Source: Eurosta solidaginis
Taxonomy: Eukaryota > Arthropoda > Insecta > Diptera > Tephritidae
Direction of reading: 5' to 3'
Length of the DNA: 64,000 nucleotides
Assembly: GCF_040869045.1 (NCBI RefSeq)
Contig: NW_027137018.1
Location: forward strand, 1 to 64,000
Under the pieces are notes generated by a model that made no database searches, was not told where the DNA came from, and saw nothing but the letters and a program-made list of their open reading frames with translations. The position numbers were made by a program, and so were the translations under genes. Below are positions 52,383 through 64,000 of the stretch, one piece after another (position 1 is the first letter of the stretch; the number at the start of each line of letters is the position of its first letter).

Positions 52383-55160
52383 TCTAGAATTAAAGGATAT
52401 ACAACGAGAAACAACGTTTGACAACCTTTAAACAATTTTAATAACTATCTCAAAAATTGTCGCTCTCATGCAAACAACTGCTGAGTTATCTACTCAAATT
52501 TGTTGAACAAAACGACTTACGTATTTTAAACATGCTAACCTTTAGCCCGGTAAGCAAATTAAAAAAAAAACGCAATATGTAGGCTACACGAGAACGGAGA
52601 CGTCGAGTAACCAAAACAAATGCGTTAAACAAATTTGTACACGTTATTTATCAATTTAACTCTAGAATTAAAGGATATACAACGAGAAACAACGTTTGAC
52701 AACCTTTAAACAGTTTTAATAACTATCTCAAAAATTATCGCTCTGATGCAAACAACTGATGAGTTATCTACTTAAATATGATGAACAAAACGACTTACGT
52801 ATTTTAAACATGCTAACCTTTAGCCAGGTAAGCAAATTAAAAAAAAAAACGCAATATGTAGGCTACACGAGAACGGAGACGTCGAGTAACCAAAACAAAT
52901 GCGTTAAACAAATTCGTACACGTTATTTATCAATTTAACTCTAGAATTAAAGGATATACAACGAGAAACAACGTTTGACAACCTTTAAACAGTTTTAATA
53001 ACTATCTCAAAAATTATCGCTCTGATGCAAACAACTGATGAGTTATCTACTTAAATATGATGAACAAAACGACTTACGTATTTTAAACATGCTAACCTTT
53101 AGCCAGGTAAGCAAATTAAAAAAAAAACGCAATATGTAGGCTACACGAGAACGGAGACGTCGAGTAACCAAAACAAATGCGTTAAACAAATTCGTACACG
53201 TTATTTATCAATTTAACTCTAGAATTAAAGGATATACAACGAGAAACAACGTTTGACAACTTTTAAACAGTTTTAATAACTATCTCAAAAATTATCGCTC
53301 TGATGCAAACAACTGATGAGTTATCTACTTAAATTTGATGAACAAAACGACTTACGTATTTTAAACATGCTAACCTTTAGCCCGGTAAGCAAATTAAAAA
53401 AAAACGCAATATGTAGGCTACACGAGAACGGAGACGTCGAGTAACCAAAACAAATGCGTTAAACAAATTCGTACACGTTATTTATCAATTTAACTCTAGA
53501 ATTAAAGGATATACAACGAGAAACAACGTTTGACAACTTTTAAACAGTTTTAATAACTATCTCAAAAATTATCGCTCTGATGCAAACAACTGATGAGTTA
53601 TCTACTTAAATATGATGAACAAAACGACTTACGTATTTTAAACATGCTAACCTTTAGCCCGGTAAGCAAATTAAAAAAAAAACGCAATATGTAGGCTACA
53701 CGAGAACGGAGACGTCGAGTAACCAAAACAAATGCGTTAAACAAATTCGTACACGTTATTTATCAATTTAACTCTAGAATTAAAGGATATACAACGAGAA
53801 ACAACGTTTGACAACCTTTAAACAGTTTTAATAACTATCTCAAAAATTGTCGCTCTGATGCAAACAACTGATGAGTTATCTACTTAAATTTGATGAACAA
53901 AACGACTTACGTATTTTAAACATGCTAACCTTTAGCCAGGTAAGCAAATTAAAAAAAAAACGCAATATGTAGGCTACACGAGAACGGAGACGTCGAGTAA
54001 CCAAAACAAATGCGTTAAACAAATTCGTACACGTTATTTATCAATTTAACTCTAGAATTAAAGGATATACAACGAGAAACAACGTTTGACAACCTTTAAA
54101 CAGTTTTAATAACTATCTCAAAAATTGTCGCTCTGATGCAAACAACTGATGAGTTATCTACTTAAATATGATGAACAAAACGACTTACGTATTTTAAACA
54201 TGCTAACCTTTAGCCCGGTAAGCAAATTAAAAAAAAAAACGCAATATGTGGGCTACACGAGAACGGAGACGTCGAGTAACCAAAACAAATGCGTTAAACA
54301 AATTCGTACACGTTATTTATCAATCTAACTCTAGAATTAAAGGATATACAACGAGAAACAACGTTTGACAACCTTTAAACAGTTTTAATAACTATCTCAA
54401 AAATTATCGCTCTGATGCAAACAACTGATGAGTTATCTACTTAAATATGATGAACAAAACGACTTACGTATTTTAAACATGCTAACCTTTAGCCAGGTAA
54501 GCAAATTAAAAAAAAAACGCAATATGTAGGCTACACGAGAACGGAGACGTCGAGTAACCAAAACAAATGCGTTAAACAAATTCGTACACGTTATTTATCA
54601 ATTTAACTCTAGAATTAAAGGATATACAACGAGAAACAACGTTTGACAACCTTTAAACAATTTTAATAACTATCTCAAAAATTGTCGCTCTGATGTAAAC
54701 AACTGATGAGTTATCTACTTAAATTTGATGAACAAAACGACTTACGTATTTTAAACATGCTAACCTTTAGCCCGGTAAGCAAATTAAAAAAAAAACGCAA
54801 TATGTAGGCTACACGAGAACGGAGACGTCGAGTAACCAAAACAAATGCGTTAAACAAATTCGTACACGTTATTTATCAATTTAACTCTAGAATTAAAGGA
54901 TATACAACGAGAAACAACGTTTGACAACCTTTAAACAGTTTTAATAACTATCTCAAAAATTATCGCTCTGATGCAAACAACTGATGAGTTATCTACTTAA
55001 ATATGATGAACAAAACGACTTACGTATTTTAAACATGCTAACCTTTAGCCAGGTAAGCAAATTAAAAAAAAAACGCAATATGTAGGCTACACGAGAACGG
55101 AGACGTCGAGTAACCAAAACAAATGCGTTAAACAAATTCGTACACGTTATTTATCAATTT
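52383..55160 (+). repeat. 10-monomer repeat, dispersed third copy
   Basis: The marker series of the 10-monomer block recurs once here: caatttt + ctctcatgc + ctgctgag at 52,434-52,485, aaatttgtac at 52,632, caacttttaaac at 53,259 and 53,535, gtgggc at 54,249. The first seven or eight monomers agree well; the last two agree only in general type. It lies in copy B2 at the place expected from B1, so the 10-monomer block was in the ancestral 15-kb segment and was then tandemly duplicated in B1, or contracted in B2. Confidence 0.7.
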
Positions 55161-57179
55161 AACTCTAGAATTAAAGTATATACAACGAGAAACAACGTTT
55201 GACAACCTTTAAACAGTTTTAATAACTATCTCAAAAATTATCGCTCTGATGCAAACAACTGATGAGTTATTTACTTAAATTTGATGAACAAAACGACTTA
55301 CGTATTTTAAACATGCTAACCTTTAGCCCGGTAAGCAAATTAAAAAAAAAACGCAATATGTAGGCTACACGAGAACGGAGACGTCGAGTAACCAAAACAA
55401 ATGCGTTAAACAAATTCGTACACGTTATTTATCAATTTAACTCTAGAATTAAAGGATATACAACGAGAAACAACGTTTGACAACCTTTAAACAGTTTTAA
55501 TAACTATCTCCAAAATTGTCGCTCTGATGCAAACAACTGATGAGTTATTTACTTAAATATGATGAACAAAACGACTTACGTATTTTAAACATGCTAACCT
55601 TTAGCCAGGTAAGCAAATTAAAAAAAAAACGCAATATGTAGGCTACACGAGAACGGAGAAGTCGAGTAACCAAAACAAATGCGTTAAACAAATTCGTACA
55701 CGTTATTTATCAATTTAACTCTAGAATTAAAGGATATACAACGAGAAACAACGTTTGACAACCTTTAAACAGTTTTAATAACTATCTCAAAAATTATCGC
55801 TCTGATGCAAACAACTGATGAGTTATCTACTTAAATTTGATGAACAAAACGACTTACGTATTTTAAACATGCTAACCTTTAGCCCGGTAAGCAAATTAAA
55901 AAAAAAAACGCAATATGTAGGCTACACGAGAACGGAGACGTCGAGTAACCAAAACAAATGCGTTAAACAAATTCGTACACGTTATTTATCAATTTAACTC
56001 TAGAATTAAAGGATATACAACGAGAAACAACGTTTGACAACCTTTAAACAATTTTAATAACTATCTCAAAAATTGTCGCTCTCATGCAAACAACTGATGA
56101 GTTATCTACTTAAATATGATGAACAAAACGACTTACGTATTTTAAACATGCTAACCTTTAGCCAGGTAAGCAAATTAAAAAAAAAACGCAATATGTAGGC
56201 TACACGAGAACGGAGACGTCGAGTAACCAAAACAAATGCGTTAAACAAATTCGTACACGTTATTTATCAATTTAACTTTAGAATTAAAGGATATACAACG
56301 AGAAACAACGTTTGACAACCTTTAAACAGTTTTAATAACTATCTCAAAAATTATCGCTCTGATGCAAACAACTGATGAGTTATCTACTTAAATATGATGA
56401 ACAAAACGACTTACGTATTTTAAACATGCTAACCTTTAGCCAGGTAAGCAAATTAAAAAAAAAACGCAATATGTAGGCTACACGAGAACGGAGACGTCGA
56501 GTAACCAAAACAAATGAGTTAAACAAATTCGTACACGTTATTTATCAATTTAACTCTAGAATTAAAGGATATACAACGAGAAACAACGTTTGACAACCTT
56601 TAAACAGTTTTAATAACTATCTCAAAAATTGTCGCTCTGATGCAAACAACTGATGAGTTATCTACTTAAATTTGATGAACAAAACGACTTACGTATTTTA
56701 AACATGCTAACTTTTAGCCCGGTAAGCAAATTAAAAAAAAAACGCAATATGTAGGCTACACGAGAACGGAGACGTCGAGTAACCAAAACAAATGCGTTAA
56801 ACAAATTTGTACACGTTATTTATCAATTTAACTCTAGAATTAAAGGATATACAACGAGAAACAACGTTTGACAACCTTTAAACAGTTTTAATAACTATCT
56901 CAAAAATTATCGCTCTGATGCAAACAACTGATGAGTTATCTACTTAAATTTGATGAACAAAACGACTTACGTATTTTAAACATGCTAACCTTTAGCCCGG
57001 TAAGCAAATTAAAAAAAAAACGCAATATGTAGGCTACACGAGAACGGAGACGTCGAGTAACCAAAACAAATGCGTTAAACAAATTCGTACACGTTATTTA
57101 TCAATTTAACTCTAGAATTAAAGGATATACAACGAGAAACAACGTTTGACAACCTTTAAACAGTTTTAATAACTATCTC

Positions 57180-57550
57180 AAAAATTATCGCTCTGATGCA
57201 AACAACTGATGAGTTATCTACTCAAATTTGTTGAACAAAACGACTTACGTATTTTAAACATGCTAACCTTTAGCCCGGTAAGCAAATTAAAAAAAAAACG
57301 CAATATGTAGGCTACACGAGAACGGAGACGTCGAGTAACCAAAACAAATGCGTTAAACAAATTCGTACACGTTATTTATCAATTTAACTCTAGAATTAAA
57401 GGATATACAACGAGAAACAACGTTTGACAACCTTTAAACAGTTTTAATAACTATCTCAAAAATTATCGCTCTGATGCAAACAACTGATGAGTTATCTACT
57501 CAAATTTGTTGAACAAAACGACTTACGTATTTTAAACATGCTAACCTTTA
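57180..57550 (+). repeat. Adjacent hybrid monomers
   Basis: Two neighbouring monomers (ctcaaatttgttg at 57221 and 57499) combine attatcg and ctgatgag, typical of one haplotype, with ctcaaatttgttg and cccgg, typical of the ctgctgag haplotype. The mixture suggests a conversion or crossover between the two linked sites (about 15 bp apart), followed by duplication of the product. Confidence 0.7.
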
Positions 57551-59599
57551 GCCCGGTAAGCAAATTAAAAAAAAAACGCAATATGTAGGCTACACGAGAA
57601 CGGAGACGTCGAGTAACCAAAACAAATGCGTTAAACAAATTCGTACACGTTATTTATCAATTTAACTCTAGAATTAAAGGATATACAACGAGAAACAACG
57701 TTTGACAACCTTTAAACAGTTTTAATAACTATCTCAAAAATTGTCGCTCTGATGCAAACAACTGATGAGTTATCTACTTAAATTTGATGAACAAAACGAC
57801 TTACGTATTTTAAACATGCTAACCTTTAGCCAGGTAAGCAAATTAAAAAAAAAACGCAATATGTAGGCTACACGAGAACGGAGACGTCGAGTAACCAAAA
57901 CAAATGCGTTAAACAAATTCGTACACGTTATTTATCAATTTAACTCTAGAATTAAAGGATATACAACGAGAAACAACGTTTGACAACTTTTAAACAGTTT
58001 TAATAACTATCTCAAAAATTATCGCTCTGATGCAAACAACTGATGAGTTATCTACTTAAATTTGATGAACAAAACGACTTACGTATTTTAAACATGCTAA
58101 CCTTTAGCCCGGTAAGCAAATTAAAAAAAAAACGCAATATGTAGGCTACACGAGAACGGAGACGTCGAGTAACCAAAACAAATGCGTTAAACAAATTCGT
58201 ACACGTTATTTATCAATTTAACTCTAGAATTAAAGGATATACAACAAGAAACAACGTTTGACAACCTTTAAACAGTTTTAATAACTATCTCAAAAATTGT
58301 CGCTCTGATGCAAACAACTGATGAGTTATCTACTTAAATTTGATGAACAAAACGACTTACGTATTTTAAACATGCTAACCTTTAGCCCGGTAAGCAAATT
58401 AAAAAAAAAACGCAATATGTAGGCTACACGAGAACGGAGACGTCGAGTAACCAAAACAAATGCGTTAAACAAATTCGTACACGTTATTTATCAATTTAAC
58501 TCTAGAATTAAAGGATATACAACGAGAAACAACGTTTGACAACTTTTAAACAGTTTTAATAACTATCTCAAAAATTATCGCTCTGATGCAAACAACTGAT
58601 GAGTTATCTACTTAAATTTGATGAACAAAACGACTTACGTATTTTAAACATGCTAACTTTTAGCCCGGTAAGCAAATTAAAAAAAAAAACGCAATATGTA
58701 GGCTACACGAGAACGGAGACGTCGAGTAACCAAAACAAATGCGTTAAACAAATTTGTACACGTTATTTATCAATTTAACTCTAGAATTAAAGGATATACA
58801 ACGAGAAACAACGTTTGACAACCTTTAAACAGTTTTAATAACTATCTCAAAAATTATCGCTCTGATGCAAACAACTGATGAGTTATCTACTTAAATATGA
58901 TGAACAAAACGACTTACGTATTTTAAACATGCTAACCTTTAGCCAGGTAAGCAAATTAAAAAAAAAACGCAATATGTAGGCTACACGAGAACGGAGACGT
59001 CGAGTAACCAAAACAAATGCGTTAAACAAATTCGTACACGTTATTTATCAATTTAACTCTAGAATTAAAGGATATACAACGAGAAAAAACGTTTGACAAC
59101 CTTTAAACAGTTTTAATAACTATCTCAAAAATTGTCGCTCTGATGCAAACAACTGATGAGTTATCTACTTAAATATGATGAACAAAACGACTTACGTATT
59201 TTAAACATGCTAACCTTTAGCCAGGTAAGCAAATTAAAAAAAAAACGCAATATGTAGGCTACACGAGAACGGAGACGTCGAGTAACCAAAACAAATGCGT
59301 TAAACAAATTCGTACACGTTATTTATCAATTTAACTCTAGAATTAAAGGATATACAACGAGAAACAACGTTTGACAACCTTTAAACAGTTTTAATAACTA
59401 TCCCAAAAATTATCGCTCTGATGCAAACAACTGATGAGTTATCTACTTAAATATGATGAACAAAACGACTTACGTATTTTAAACGTGCTAACCTTTAGCC
59501 CGGTAAGCAAATTAAAAAAAAACGCAATATGTAGGCTACACGAGAACGGAGACGTCGAGTAACCAAAACAAATGCGTTAAACAAATTTGTACACGTTAT

Positions 59600-62500
59600 T
59601 TATCAATTTAACTCTAGAATTAAAGGATATACAACGAGAAACAACGTTTGGCAACCTTTAAACAGTTTTAATAACTATCTCAAAAATTATCGCTCTGATG
59701 CAAACAACTGATGAGTTATCTACTTAAATATGATGAACAAAACGACTTACGTATTTTAAACATGCTAACCTTTAGCCAGGTAAGCAAATTAAAAAAAAAA
59801 CGCAATATGTAGGCTACACGAGAACGGAGACGTCGAGTAACCAAAACAAATGCGTTAAACAAATTCGTACACGTTATTTATCAATTTAACTCTAGAATTA
59901 AAGGATATACAACGAGAAACAACGTTTGACAACCTTTAAACAGTTTTAATAACTATCTCAAAAATTATCGCTCTGATGCAAACAACTGATGAGTTATCTA
60001 CTTAAATTTGATGAACAAAACGACTTACGTATTTTAAACATGCTAACCTTTAGCCAGGTAAGCAAATTAAAAAAAAAACGCAATATGTAGGCTACACGAG
60101 AACGGAGACGTCGAGTAACCAAAACAAATGCGTTAAACAAATTCGTACACGTTATTTATCAATTTAACTCTAGAATTAAAGGATATACAACGAGAAACAA
60201 CGTTTGACAACCTTTAAACAGTTTTAATAACTATCTCAAAAATTATCGCTCTGATGCAAACAACTGATGAGTTATCTACTTAAATATGATGAACAAAACG
60301 ACTTACGTATTTTAAACATGCTAACCTTTAGCCCGGTAAGCAAATTAAAAAAAAAAGCAATATGTAGGCTACACGAGAACGGAGACGTCGAGTAACCAAA
60401 ACAAATGCGTTAAACAAATTCGTACACGTTATTTATCAATTTAACTCTAGAATTAAAGGATATACAACGAGAAACAACGTTTGACAACCTTTAAACAGTT
60501 TTAATAACTATCTCAAAAATTATCGCTCTGATGCAAACAACTGATGAGTTATCTACTTAAATATGATGAACAAAACGACTTACGTATTTTAAACATGCTA
60601 ACCTTTAGCCAGGTAAGCAAATTAAAAAAAAAACGCAATATGTAGGCTACACGAGAACGGAGACGTCGAGTAACCAAAACAAATGCGTTAAACAAATTCG
60701 TACACGTTATTTATCAATTTAACTCTAGAATTAAAGGATATACAACGAGAAACAACGTTTGACAACCTTTAAACAGTTTTAATAACTATCTCAAAAATTA
60801 TCGCTCTGATGCAAACAACTGATGAGTTATCTACTTAAATATGATGAACAAAACGACTTACGTATTTTAAACATGCTAACCTTTAGCCAGGTAAGCAAAT
60901 TAAAAAAAAAACGCAATATGTAGGCTACACGAGAACGGAGACGTCGAGTAACCAAAACAAATGCGTTAAACAAATTCGTACACGTTATTTATCAATTTAA
61001 CTCTAGAATTAAAGGATATACAATGAGAAACAACGTTTGACAACCTTTAAACAGTTTTAATAACTATCTCAAAAATTATCGCTCTGATGCAAACAACTGA
61101 TGAGTTATCTACTTAAATATGATGAACAAAACGACTTACGTATTTTAAACATGCTAACCTTTAGCCAGGTAAGCAAATTAAAAAAAAAACGCAATATGTA
61201 GGCTACACGAGAACGGAGACGTCGAGTAACCAAAACAAATGCGTTAAACAAATTCGTACGCGTTATTTATCAATTTAACTCTAGAATTAAAGGATATACA
61301 ACGAGAAACAACGTTTGACAACCTTTAAACAGTTTTAATAACTATCTCAAAAATTGTCGCTCTGATGCAAACAACTGCTGAGTTATCTACTCAAATTTGT
61401 TGAACAAAACGACTTACGTATTTTAAACATGCTAACCTTTAGCCCGGTAAGCAAATTAAAAAAAAAACGCAATATGTAGGCTACACGAGAACGGAGACGT
61501 CGAGTAACCAAAACAAATGCGTTAAACAAATTCGTACACGTTATTTATCAATTTAACTCTAGAATTAAAGGATATACAACGAGAAACAACGTTTGACAAC
61601 CTTTAAACAGTTTTAATAACTATCTCAAAAATTATCGCTCTGATGCAAACAACTGATGAGTTATCTACTTAAATATGATGAACAAAACGACTTACGTATT
61701 TTAAACATGCTAACCTTTAGCCAGGTAAGCAAATTAAAAAAAAAACGCAATATGTAGGCTACACGAGAACGGAGACGTCGAGTAACCAAAACAAATGCGT
61801 TAAACAAATTCGTACACGTTATTTATCAATTTAACTCTAGAATTAAAGTATATACAACGAGAAACAACGTTTGACAACCTTTAAACAGTTTTAATAACTA
61901 TCTCAAAAATTGTCGCTCTGATGCAAACAACTGATGAGTTATCTACTTAAATTTGATGAACAAAACGACTTACGTATTTTAAACATGCTAACCTTTAGCC
62001 CGGTAAGCAAATTAAAAAAAAAACGCAATATGTAGGCTACACGAGAACGGAGACGTCGAGTAACCAAAACAAATGCGTTAAACAAATTGGTACACGTTAT
62101 TTATCAATTTAACTCTAGAATTAAAGGATATACAACGAGAAACAACGTTTGACAACCTTTAAACAGTTTTAATAACTATCTCAAAAATTATCGCTCTGAT
62201 GCAAACAACTGATGAGTTATCTACTTAAATATGATGAACAAAACGACTTACGTATTTTAAACATGCTAACCTTTAGCCAGGTAAGCAAATTAAAAAAAAA
62301 ACGCAATATGTAGGCTACACGAGAACGGAGACGTCGAGTAACCAAAACAAATGCGTTAAACAAATTCGTACACGTTATTTATCAATTTAACTCTAGAATT
62401 AAAGGATATACAACGAGAAACAACGTTTGACAACCTTTAAACAGTTTTAATAACTATCTCAAAAATTATCGCTCTGATGCAAACAACTGATGAGTTATCT

Positions 62501-64000
62501 ACTTAAATATGATGAACAAAACGACTTACGTATTTTAAACATGCTAACCTTTAGCCAGGTAAGCAAATTAAAAAAAAAACGCAATATGTAGGCTACACGA
62601 GAACGGAGACGTCGAGTAACCAAAACAAATGCGTTAAACAAATTCGTACACGTTATTTATCAATTTAACTCTAGAATTAAAGGATATACAACGAGAAACA
62701 ACGTTTGACAAAAACAGTTTTAATAACTATCTCAAAAATTGTCGCTCTGATGCAAACAACTGATGAGTTATCTACTTAAATTTAATGAACAAAACGACTT
62801 ACGTATTTTAAACATGCTAACCTTTAGCCCGGTAAGCAAATTAAAAAAAAAACGCAATATGTAGGCTACACGAGAACGGAGACGTCGAGTAACCAAAACA
62901 AATGCGTTAAACAAATTGGTACACGTTATTTATCAATTTAACTCTAGAATTAAAGGATATACAACGATAAACAACGTTTGACAACCTTTAAACAGTTTTA
63001 ATAACTATCTCAAAAATTATCGCTCTGATGCAAACAACTGATGAGTTATCTACTTAAATTTGATGAACAAAACGACTTACGTATTTTAAACATGCTAACC
63101 TTTAGCCCGGTAAGCAAATTAAAAAAAAAACGCAATATGTAGGCTACACGAGAACGGAGACGTCGAGTAACCAAAACAAATGCGTTAAACAAATTCGTAC
63201 ACGTTATTTATCAATTTAACTCTAGAATTAAAGGATATACAACGAGAAACAACGTTTGACAACCTTTAAACAGTTTTAATAACTATCTCAAAAATTATCG
63301 CTCTGATGCAAACAACTGATGAGTTATCTACTTAAATTTGATGAACAAAACGACTTACGTATTTTAAACATGCTAACCTTTAGCCCGGTAAGTAAATTAA
63401 AAAAAAAACGCAATATGTAGGCTATACGAGAACGGAGACGTCGAGTAACCAAAACAAATGCGTTAAACAAATTCGTACACGTTATTTATCAATTTAACTC
63501 TAGAATTAAAGGATATACAACGAGAAACAACGTTTGACAACTTTTAAACAGTTTTAATAACTATCTCAAAAATTATCGCTCTGATGAAAACAACTGATGA
63601 GTTATCTACTTAAATTTGATGAACAAAACGACTTACGTATTTTAAACATGCTAACCTTTAGCCCGGTAAGCAAATTAAAAAAAAAACGCAATATGTAGGC
63701 TACACGAGAACGGAGACGTCAAGTAACCAAAACAAATGCGTTAAACAAATTCGTACACGTTATTTATCAATTTAACTCTAGAATTAAAGGATATACAACG
63801 AGAAACAACGTTTGACAACCTTTAAACAGTTTTAATAACTATCTCAAAAATTATCGCTCTGATGCAAACAACTGATGAGTTATCTACTTAAATTTGATGA
63901 ACAAAACGACTTACGTATTTTAAACATGCTAACCTTTAGCCCGGTAAGCAAATTAAAAAAAAAACGCAATATGTAGGCTACACGAGAACGGAGACGTCGA
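59600..64000 (+). repeat. Block A, copy 4 (partial; copy of ~16.2-20.6 kb)
   Basis: Markers match copy 3 at a constant offset of about 43,386 bp (156 monomers): cgtttggc 16260/59648, A-run lacking cg 16967/60353, ctgctgag 17990/61376, aaagtatatac 18461/61846, 5-bp deletion 19321/62707, acgataaac near 19579/62965, gtaagtaaatt and ggctatacg near 20006/63392 and 20036/63424, gatgaaaac near 20197/63583. The match runs past the copy 3 edge, since the ctgatgag/ttgatg monomer follows in both. Differences include aaattggtacac at 62,085 and 62,912 here and attatcg in place of ttttcg. The left edge lies between about 59.5 and 59.65 kb; it continues beyond the window. Confidence 0.85.
62707..62717 (+). 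repeat. Monomer variant with 5-bp deletion (4 of 4)
   Basis: Same deletion and linked variant; 43,386 bp (156 monomers) from the third, tying the right end of the window to block A. Confidence 0.9.

Larger units (their letters stand above)
42051..55160 (+). repeat. Domain B large repeat, copy B2
   Basis: Second copy of the ~15-kb segment. Relative to B1 it lacks the 256-bp deletion monomer of 30.5 kb, has an extra tandem copy of five monomers (47,898-49,288), lacks about six monomers corresponding to B1 34-36.8 kb, has a 35-bp internal duplication at 51,458, and carries one instead of two copies of the 10-monomer block. The right edge is uncertain: after about 55.1 kb marker agreement ends, with new variants such as gagttatttac at 55,262 and 55,540. 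Confidence 0.75.
20391..59599 (+). repeat. Domain B of the satellite array
   Basis: About 141 monomers of the same 278-bp family in a different order from block A. Domain B is enriched in variants rare or absent in block A: aaacaattttaat (G to A), ctaacttttagcc paired with aaatttgtacacg in the same or next part of the unit, caacttttaaacag, gtgggctac, aaatacgtt and ctctcatgc. Larger repeats inside it are annotated separately. The part at 20.4-26.5 kb shows no long second copy in this window, but short haplotypes recur, such as aaagtatatac, then ctgctga with ctcaaatatgatg, then caatttt, at 21.24, 23.46, 28.46 and 44.01 kb. I see no inserted element. Confidence 0.85.
1..64000 (+). repeat. Satellite DNA array, ~278-bp monomer, ~230 tandem copies
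   Basis: Every line of the window is the same monomer repeated head to tail. Landmarks such as caacgtttgac, TCTAGA, GACGTC and TACGTA recur every 277-279 bp from end to end, for example caacgtttgaca at 7921, 8199 and 8478. 64,000/278 gives about 230 copies. Orientation never inverts and no non-satellite sequence interrupts the array. Outside the two indel-rich stretches, copies differ by only a few substitutions and by the length of one A-run. Arrays of this length and homogeneity are known from eukaryotic heterochromatin and are kept similar by unequal crossing-over and gene conversion. I do not recognise the family. Strand is arbitrary; plus is the A-rich orientation. No gene lies in the array. 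Confidence 0.98.

Noticed and set aside
1..64000. CRISPR array
   Set aside because: Spacers between repeats would have to differ. Here the whole 278 bp repeats, so there are no unique spacers.
1..64000. Telomere repeat or telomere-associated TTAGG-type array
   Set aside because: taacctttagcc resembles fragments of telomere motifs, but no short tandem TTAGG/TTAGGG runs occur on either strand.
1..64000. Transposon or retroelement remnants as the source of the monomer
   Set aside because: No terminal inverted repeats, long terminal repeats, target-site duplications or polymerase or transposase motifs are seen. The A-run is internal and present in each unit, so it is not a retroposon tail.

Overview
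The whole 64 kb window is one uninterrupted head-to-tail array of a single satellite repeat. The monomer is about 278 bp (reference copy 7921-8198, about 32% GC) and is present in roughly 230 copies, all in the same orientation. I found no unique sequence, tRNA, rRNA, CRISPR array, transposon insertion or convincing protein-coding gene on either strand. This is the architecture of eukaryotic constitutive heterochromatin (pericentromere, centromere, subtelomere, or a B or sex chromosome). I do not recognise the family and cannot name the species. The monomer has 13 CpG where its base composition predicts about 7, so there is no CpG depletion. That is unlike a heavily methylated vertebrate or plant satellite and fits a lineage with little germline CpG methylation, such as many insects; this is an inference.

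Layout. (1) 1 to about 7.7 kb: array with frequent one-base indels, densest in the first 500 bp and fading rightwards, as expected near a contig end. It holds an older or rearranged copy of block A (about 1.8-5.3 kb) and a shortened derivative (about 5.4-7.0 kb). (2) 7,049-20,390: two adjacent copies of a 24-monomer higher-order repeat (block A, 6,665 bp in the clean copy). (3) 20,391 to about 59,600: domain B, a different monomer order. A segment of about 15 kb (55-60 monomers) starting near 26.5 kb recurs from near 42.1 kb. Inside it are a tandem 10-monomer duplication (37,331-42,890) and a tandem 5-monomer duplication (46,508-49,288). (4) About 59,600-64,000: block A reappears as a copy of about 16.2-20.6 kb, offset by 43,386 bp (156 monomers).

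Monomers fall into a few haplotypes defined by linked variants (attGtcg/attAtcg, ctgCtgag/ctgAtgag, ttGttg/tAtGatg/ttGatg, ccCgg/ccAgg). Private variants, such as a 5-bp deletion seen four times, allow the duplication history to be read directly.

The short open frames in the array (60-79 codons) are all the same stretch of monomer read with or without its usual stop codons. They are not annotated as genes. One reading frame is unit-length and has only two internal stops, each one transition away from TGG; it is described as an oddity.
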